The notes under the pieces: model-generated | The model's input: only the letters and a program-made list of their open reading frames with translations | The model's database searches: none | Told to the model about the DNA's origin: nothing | NCBI GenBank assembly: GCA_964642165.1 | Contig: CAZXOC010000194.1 | Location: 1 to 14,644 of the forward strand | Direction of reading: 5' to 3' | Length of the DNA stretch: 14,644 bases | Source of the DNA: CAYRVX01 sp964642165 | Lineage (GTDB): Bacteria > Planctomycetota > Phycisphaerae > SM23-33 | Shown here: positions 1 through 4,334 of the stretch, piece after piece | How the letters are laid out: the number at the start of each line of letters is the position of its first letter | Numbering within the stretch: the stretch's first letter is position 1 | Made by a program: the position numbers and the translations under genes

Positions 1-200
1 TTTTCGGCATGGTTCAGCAGAGGGTAACACTTCCGCGCTGCGAGCACTCCTTCCGCCCCTCCGGGGCTCTGTTCATAAGACTAACGTTGCCGGGGGCTTG
101 CGCCCCCGGCTAAATCCTCTGCGCCCCCTCGGGGCGAAGAGAAGAGTGTTACCCCGAGCACGCCCGTTCTGAACCAGGCCCCATTTTCGGCATGGTTCAG
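1..200. repeat. Composite hairpin-rich repeat module
   Basis: This non-coding stretch is made of nested palindromes. The 17 bases at 1-17 are repeated exactly at 184-200, so a unit of about 183 bp may continue to the left of the window. A 10-base inverted pair (GGGTAACACT at 22-31 and AGTGTTACCC at 145-154) encloses three hairpins: GCCCC/GGGGC at 55-67, a perfect 9-bp stem GCCGGGGGC/GCCCCCGGC with a TTGC loop at 89-110, and CGCCCC/GGGGCG at 122-136. The right end, 169-200, is itself an inverted repeat (CTGAACCA ... TGGTTCAG, 16-base spacer). The symmetry is seen directly. From memory, hairpins like the one at 89-110 recur between genes in planctomycete genomes; its role here is unknown. Confidence 0.75.
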
Positions 201-236
201 CGTGACGTCGATGAGGGCAACCGTCCCCGCGAGGCG

Positions 237-328
237 TTCAGTCGTCCCTGTCGGGACTCTCCCGAGAGGCGACCACAGGCTCCCAGCAGTGAACTGCTGG
301 GCTATTCTCACGGCGTCCCTGCCGGGAC
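237..328 (+). repeat. REP-like bipartite palindromic unit, copy 1
   Basis: The unit begins with TTCAGTCGTCCCTG (237-250), whose GTCCC pairs with GGGAC at 253-257. It continues with a perfect hairpin, CCCAGCAG/CTGCTGGG with a TGAA loop (282-301), then GCTATT, and ends with a second GTCCC/GGGAC hairpin at 315-328. A second copy lies inverted at 347-435. This hairpin-spacer-hairpin layout resembles REP/BIME elements mobilised by Tyr-transposase (RAYT) proteins; that assignment is inferred from form alone, and no transposase gene is present in the window. Confidence 0.7.
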
Positions 329-346
329 ACCCAACACGCAGAAGCC

Positions 347-435
347 TGTCCCGTAGGGACTTCTGATAATAGCCCACCACGTCAGTGGTGGGTCAGGATG
401 GACCGTGGTGTCGAGTCCCGCCAGGGACGACTGAA
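347..435 (-). repeat. REP-like bipartite palindromic unit, copy 2 (inverted)
   Basis: Read on the minus strand, this unit has the same order of parts as the copy at 237-328. TTCAGTCGTCCCTG (435 to 422) comes first with its GTCCC/GGGAC hairpin (428 to 415). A CCCACCAC/GTGGTGGG hairpin with a 4-base loop (392 to 373) and GCTATT follow, and the unit ends with GTCCC/GGGAC (360 to 348). The outer 23 bases differ from copy 1 by a single base. The inner hairpin has a different sequence but keeps its pairing, which indicates compensatory change. Confidence 0.7.
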
Positions 436-490
436 CCGTCGCTGGCCGCCGCGCGCTGCGCGGATCACCCGGGCGGAGGCGTTACCTCGA

Positions 491-510
491 TCTGAACCAC
501 GCCCCATTTT
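491..510 (+). repeat. Third copy of the TCTGAACCA boundary motif
   Basis: TCTGAACCANGCCCCATTTT occurs here and at 168-187, differing only at the N. The copy at 168-187 forms the right boundary of the hairpin module at 1-200; here the motif stands alone, without its palindromic partner TGGTTCAG. It may be a decayed end of a further module copy. The stretch between 436 and 579 holds nothing else that I can recognise. Confidence 0.5.
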
Positions 511-579
511 GGGCCGGTCTTCCGGTGAGGGCCGAGCCCTGTCGTGGTCGCCGAGGGGACGCGGCGGGGCAGGGGGTGG

Positions 580-608
580 TTCTCATCGGGGCTGCATCCG
601 TGTAGATT
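580..608 (+). promoter_or_regulatory. Candidate sigma70-type promoter of the sulfatase gene
   Basis: TTCTCA (580-585) and TAGATT (603-608) each match four of six positions of the -35 and -10 consensus, with a 17-bp spacer. Transcription would start about 50 bases before the ATG at 665. In DNA this GC-rich such matches arise by chance, so the support is modest. Confidence 0.25.
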
Positions 609-664
609 GGCCGCTGCGGCTCGCCGCCGACACACGCGCGCCGAACGAGAAGGGAGACATTGGC

Positions 665-2203
665 ATGGAACGCAGGACAAGCCCCTCCGCCGGGTGGCAC
701 AGCCGCCGCAACTTCCTGAAGTCGATCGGCCTGGGCGCGGCGGCGTGGGCGCTGTCGGGCAGGACGGGCACGCGGCTGGAAGCCGCCGAGCGACGGCGCA
801 AGGCCCGGCCGCGCAACATCGTCTTCATCCTCAGCGACGACCATCGCTACGACTTCATGAGCTTCATGACCGGCGCGCCGGCGTTCCTGGAGACGCCGAA
901 CATGGACCGCATGGCCGCGAAGGGCGCGCACCTGGCCAACGCCTTCGTGAGCACGTCCCTGTGCTCGCCCAGCCGCGCGTCCATCCTGACGGGGCAGTAC
1001 ATGCACCACCACCGCGTGGTGGACAACCAGCGCCCCGTGCCCGAGGGAACCGTGTTCTTCCCGCAGCTCCTCCAGAATGCCGGGTACCGCACGGCGTTCG
1101 TGGGCAAGTGGCACATGGGGCACGAGCACGACGAGCCCAGGCCGGGCTTCGACCACTGGGTCAGCTTCAGGGGACAGGGGACGTACTTCGACCCGGTCCT
1201 CAACATCAACGGCAAGCGGCGGCGGTTCGAGGGCTACACCACGGACATCCTCGCCGACCAGGCCCTGGCGTGGCTGAAGACGGCCCGCCGCGCCGACAAG
1301 CCGTTCTTCCTGTACCTGTCGTTCAAGGCCGTCCACTACCCCTTCCAGCCGGCGAAGCGCCACCGCGGCCGCTACGCCAAGGCGCAGGTGAAGCGTCCCG
1401 AGACGATGGCCAACACCGAGCGCAATTACCGGACGCAGCCGCGGTGGGTCCGCGAGCGCCGCTACAGCATCCACGGCATCGACCACATGGAGACGGGGCC
1501 GTACGACAACGACCCCGTGCCGTCCTTCGACGACCTCTACCGGCGGTACTGCGAGACCGTGCACGGGCTCGACGAGAACCTGGGGCGCGTCCTGACGTAC
1601 CTGGACGAGAGCGGGCTGAGCGACTCGACGCTGGTGATCTACATGGGCGACAACGGCTTCGCCCTCGGCGAGCACGGCTTCTACGACAAGCGGGACGCGT
1701 TCGAGGAGTCGATCCGCGTGCCGATGCTCGCCTACGCGCCGGGGATGATCCGCCCGGGCACGCGGGTGACGAAGATGGTGCAGAACATCGACGTCGCGCC
1801 GACGCTGCTGGCCGCGGCCGGGGTGGCGCGACCGAAGTCGCCCGCGATGGACGGGCGGTCCTTCCTGCCGCTGCTGAGCGGGCGGGAGATTCCCTGGCGC
1901 GATCACATCCTCTACGAGTACCACTGGGAGTGGAACTTCCCGGCGACGCCGACGCTGTTCGCCATCCGCACCGAGCGGTACAAGTACGTCTTCCACTACG
2001 GCGTCTGGGACCACGACGGGTTCTACGACCTGCAGACCGACCCGCTGGAGCGGCACAACCTGATCCACGTGCCCGCCTTCCGCGAGCGCGTCGCGGCGAT
2101 GAAGAAGCAGCTCTTCGACGAGCTGGAGGCGAGCGGCGGCCTGCGGATCCCCGTGCGCCGGCCGGCGGGCGAGCGTCTCGACCAGCGTAAGCTCCGGCGG
2201 TAG
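665..2203 (+). CDS. Tat-exported S1-family sulfatase (type I, Cys-dependent)
   Basis: The predicted 512-aa enzyme should hydrolyse a sulfate ester outside the inner membrane. The start at 665 is chosen because GGGAG at 652-656 sits 8 bases before it and because it puts a twin-arginine signal (SRRNFLK, residues 13-19, then a hydrophobic stretch to about 31) at the N-terminus; the frame is open back to 398, but that extension crosses repeat DNA. Visible motifs are the metal-binding Asp pair in FILSDDH (58-59), the signature CSPSRASILTG with Cys100 as the residue to be converted to formylglycine, KWH (148-150), His224 in KAVHYPF, and GDNG plus GEHG (328-338). The C-terminal EYHWEWNFPATPT and YDLQTDPLERHNL recall GlcNAc-6-sulfatase-like S1 subfamilies, but the substrate cannot be fixed from sequence. 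No formylglycine-generating enzyme or anSME gene is adjacent, so maturation must be encoded elsewhere. Confidence 0.93.
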   Translation: MERRTSPSAGWHSRRNFLKSIGLGAAAWALSGRTGTRLEAAERRRKARPRNIVFILSDDHRYDFMSFMTGAPAFLETPNMDRMAAKGAHLANAFVSTSLCSPSRASILTGQYMHHHRVVDNQRPVPEGTVFFPQLLQNAGYRTAFVGKWHMGHEHDEPRPGFDHWVSFRGQGTYFDPVLNINGKRRRFEGYTTDILADQALAWLKTARRADKPFFLYLSFKAVHYPFQPAKRHRGRYAKAQVKRPETMANTERNYRTQPRWVRERRYSIHGIDHMETGPYDNDPVPSFDDLYRRYCETVHGLDENLGRVLTYLDESGLSDSTLVIYMGDNGFALGEHGFYDKRDAFEESIRVPMLAYAPGMIRPGTRVTKMVQNIDVAPTLLAAAGVARPKSPAMDGRSFLPLLSGREIPWRDHILYEYHWEWNFPATPTLFAIRTERYKYVFHYGVWDHDGFYDLQTDPLERHNLIHVPAFRERVAAMKKQLFDELEASGGLRIPVRRPAGERLDQRKLRR

Positions 2204-2270
2204 GCTCGCCGCCGACCGGATCAGCCGGAAACCGGACGGACTCTCCGGGCCAACAAAGGCATAAGCAGTT

Positions 2271-2474
2271 TTATAATAACGGGTTGCATAGATTCCAGGC
2301 CCCGGAGAGGCCCCAGGCGTGGACAGCCTTGACGGACTTGCTCAAGAGCCGTGGCCGCTCCGCGGGCGGGATTTCCGATTGCGACATGCAGGTTTGGGAG
2401 GGCTCGGCGTTTTGTACGGAGGTGTGAGAATGCTCTAGGGTCAATGTAGATTTAACTTCTTCAATAACAAGCAC
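2271..2474 (-). CDS. Doubtful small ORF, 67 aa, unknown
   Basis: A GTG-initiated frame of 67 codons is preceded, on its own strand, by AGGAG (2490 to 2486) about 11 bases before the GTG, and by TATTAT (2499 to 2494) with a weak TTGTGT (2521 to 2516) 16 bp further upstream. The product has no signal peptide, membrane segment or motif that I recognise. Its codons end in A or T far more often than those of all neighbouring genes, which suggests either foreign DNA or no coding at all. Expression signals are present but weak; a chance frame in an AT-richer island is at least as likely. Confidence 0.22.
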   Translation of the reverse strand: MLVIEEVKSTLTLEHSHTSVQNAEPSQTCMSQSEIPPAERPRLLSKSVKAVHAWGLSGAWNLCNPLL

Positions 2475-2576
2475 TAAGCACGGATCTCCTACTATAATAG
2501 TATCCGCGCGAAGCTACACAAAACTGCACATCGTTGACGTCGAGCCCGTCGAACTTGGCATGGGGGAATGCAGCTT

Positions 2577-2622
2577 GACGCCGCGGCGGGGCGACGAGGG
2601 CCGTGTTCCCCGCGGCGGCGTC
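2577..2622. terminator. Long GC hairpin between convergent genes
   Basis: The arms GACGCCGCGGCGGGG (2577-2591) and CCCCGCGGCGGCGTC (2608-2622) pair over 15 bp with one mismatch and a 16-base loop. The hairpin lies 47 bp beyond the stop codon of the minus-strand gene ending at 2670. It has no T-tract on either side, so it is not a classical intrinsic terminator. It could stop or protect transcripts from both directions. Confidence 0.45.
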
Positions 2623-2669
2623 AGGCCGGACCGGGCCGGACGATGCCGCCGTTGCTTCGCTCGATCACG

Positions 2670-4295
2670 TCAACGCGAAGCGGCGCCGGGGTGCTGATCG
2701 AGCTGCTCCAGGCGGAAGGCGTTCAGGACCGCCTTGGAGCCTTCCCGCCCGGGGCGTGCCGGGTCCGGATAGCTGTTGTCGCCGCCGTCGATGATCACCA
2801 GGACATCGTTGGACCCGTCCGTCCTGAACGAGATGACCGAGGTGGCGACCTTCCCGTCGGAGGTCACGCTGGTCACGTCGACGTTGCGGGCCTCCCTGAT
2901 GGAGGTGACTCCCTTGCCCGTGCCGCGACCGATGTCCCAGTGTCCGTAGCCCGGCAGCGGCGCGGCAGGGAGCGGCACGGCACGGACCCGGGGCAGGTTC
3001 GGCATCCGGGAAGGCCGGTCGAGGCGGTTGCGCGTCCTCTGCGTCTTCGGCTCCCAGTGGTTGTGGTAGCACGTCAGGTCGTACGTGCCGGCAGGCAGGC
3101 CGTGGATGCGCATCAGGATGTCCCCCGTGCGCTCGCCGCCCCAGTCCACGTTGTGGAACCAGCCGTTGGCGATGGGGTCGCCCTTGGGCTTGCCGGTGGG
3201 TCGGCCGCCGCCGCCGAGGTTGTCCCGGCTCATGCCGTAGACGTGGAAGCCGCCGTTGCCCGCGCGCCCGCAGTCGATCTTCACGTGGACGCCGGAGCCC
3301 CCGATGCCAAGGGTCGCCGGCGGGCCGCCGGCCGTGCCGTCTTCCCAGACCCCGTCGTGCATGTACATGTCGGCCCAGCGGGCGGCCACAAAGCCCAGCC
3401 AGCCGGCCTTCAGCGTGCCCGGAAGCGGCGTCGGGTCCTTGCCGCTGGTCGGCAGGGCCAGGTCGACCTTCAACCGGATGCCCTTGCCGCTCGCCGGGCG
3501 GCGCGGGGCCAGGGTCACGAGCGTGTACGGCCGGGCGTTCGGGAACTGGATGGCCAGCGTGTCGATGCGTTGCGGCTGGCGGCGGGCGTCCGTGTCGGTG
3601 GCCTTGTACGTGGTCCGGCCGATGGTGATGGAGAACTCCACCGTGTCCTTGGCCGTCCGCTTGAGGACCAGCCGGAACGCTCCGAACCGGCCGGCGGGCA
3701 GCCCCCAGCCGCGCGTGTTGAAGAAGGACCTGTACGAGTTGGTGTTGCTGAGGAGCACGCGGCTTGACTTGACGCGCTTGAGCATCATGCCGGGCTTGTG
3801 CGCCTCGCCGGTGCTGTCGCGGAATCGCTTGTCCGTCCTGGGGACGTTCGGCGAGAACCGCACCTGGTAGCCCCTGTAGTCGGTGAAGAGCTCCTGGTTG
3901 GGTCCCCCACCGTCCCTGCGCACGCGTTGGCCGTTCGAGTCGAAGACGCCCAGGCGGAAGTCGCCCGTCCCCGCCGTCATGGCGATGTTGTCGTCGAAGT
4001 CCTTCGAGGTGGTCTGGCCTTCGCTCTTCCAGAGGAAGGCGATCTCCACGACGTCCCCGACCTTCTCGAGCCGCCGGGCGGGGAAATGGGCGAGGACCTG
4101 CTGCGGCTTCTTCGGCTTCCACTCCAGTTGGCCCCGCGCGTTGAGCCGCAACCGCGACGGGTCGTCCGAGTGGTACCAGGTCATGCCGCCGAACCGGACT
4201 TCCGCCCCGGCCGGCGAGACCAGGAGAAGCTGGGCGATCAGCCCCGTGAGCAACCCGGCGAGCACAGCCGCTGCTTCTCTGCCGGCGCGTAGCAT
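2670..4295 (-). CDS. Secreted protein of unknown function, two beta-rich domains
   Basis: The 541-aa product begins with a Sec signal peptide (hydrophobic residues 8-26, likely cleavage after the AGA ending at residue 31). The start is well supported: AAGGAGG (4310 to 4304) lies 8 bases before the ATG. About 32-260 looks beta-rich and all-extracellular (WYHSDDPSRLRLN; FNTRGWGLPAGRFGAFRLVL; VEFSITIGRTTYKATD), like a LamG-type or jelly-roll sandwich. About 300-540 is a second beta-rich unit, with WADMYMHDGVWEDG, then YDLTCYHNHWEP and a final SNDVLVIIDGGDNSYPDPA...LNAFRLEQ stretch of the kind seen in planctomycete carbohydrate-binding-like modules. No catalytic motif is evident. The gene starts 39 bp after the end of the propeller gene (4335) on the same strand, so the two are probably co-transcribed. 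Function unknown; a surface or binding role is only a guess. Confidence 0.8.
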   Translation of the reverse strand: MLRAGREAAAVLAGLLTGLIAQLLLVSPAGAEVRFGGMTWYHSDDPSRLRLNARGQLEWKPKKPQQVLAHFPARRLEKVGDVVEIAFLWKSEGQTTSKDFDDNIAMTAGTGDFRLGVFDSNGQRVRRDGGGPNQELFTDYRGYQVRFSPNVPRTDKRFRDSTGEAHKPGMMLKRVKSSRVLLSNTNSYRSFFNTRGWGLPAGRFGAFRLVLKRTAKDTVEFSITIGRTTYKATDTDARRQPQRIDTLAIQFPNARPYTLVTLAPRRPASGKGIRLKVDLALPTSGKDPTPLPGTLKAGWLGFVAARWADMYMHDGVWEDGTAGGPPATLGIGGSGVHVKIDCGRAGNGGFHVYGMSRDNLGGGGRPTGKPKGDPIANGWFHNVDWGGERTGDILMRIHGLPAGTYDLTCYHNHWEPKTQRTRNRLDRPSRMPNLPRVRAVPLPAAPLPGYGHWDIGRGTGKGVTSIREARNVDVTSVTSDGKVATSVISFRTDGSNDVLVIIDGGDNSYPDPARPGREGSKAVLNAFRLEQLDQHPGAASR

Positions 4296-4334
4296 CTCTT
4301 CCGCCTCCTTGGATCCCAGGTCCAGTCCGGCCGG

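Larger units (their letters stand above)
2204..2669. other. Convergent intergenic region with an AT-richer island
   Basis: This gap separates the 3' ends of the sulfatase gene and the minus-strand gene ending at 2670. About 2251-2530 is clearly richer in A+T than its surroundings and includes TTTATAATAA (2270-2279) and a near-palindrome TACTATaATAGTA (2490-2502) containing TATAAT. Neither has a convincing -35 element on the plus strand. The rest holds a doubtful small reading frame (2271-2474, -) and a strong hairpin (2577-2622). Confidence 0.6.

Noticed and set aside
237..435. CRISPR array
   Set aside because: There are only two inverted copies with no regular spacers and no cas genes; the structure fits REP-like elements.
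398..664. N-terminal extension of the sulfatase reading frame
   Set aside because: The frame is open but crosses the repeat region, has no ribosome binding site, and would bury the twin-arginine signal inside the protein.
482..2068. Long open frame on the minus strand opposite the sulfatase
   Set aside because: It is rich in Val, Arg, His and Gln with no domain, as expected from the complement of a GC-rich gene; the plus frame has all sulfatase motifs.
2568..3767. Plus-strand frame opposite the secreted 541-aa protein
   Set aside because: It starts inside the long hairpin, lacks a ribosome binding site and has the Ala/Val/Arg/Pro composition of a shadow frame.
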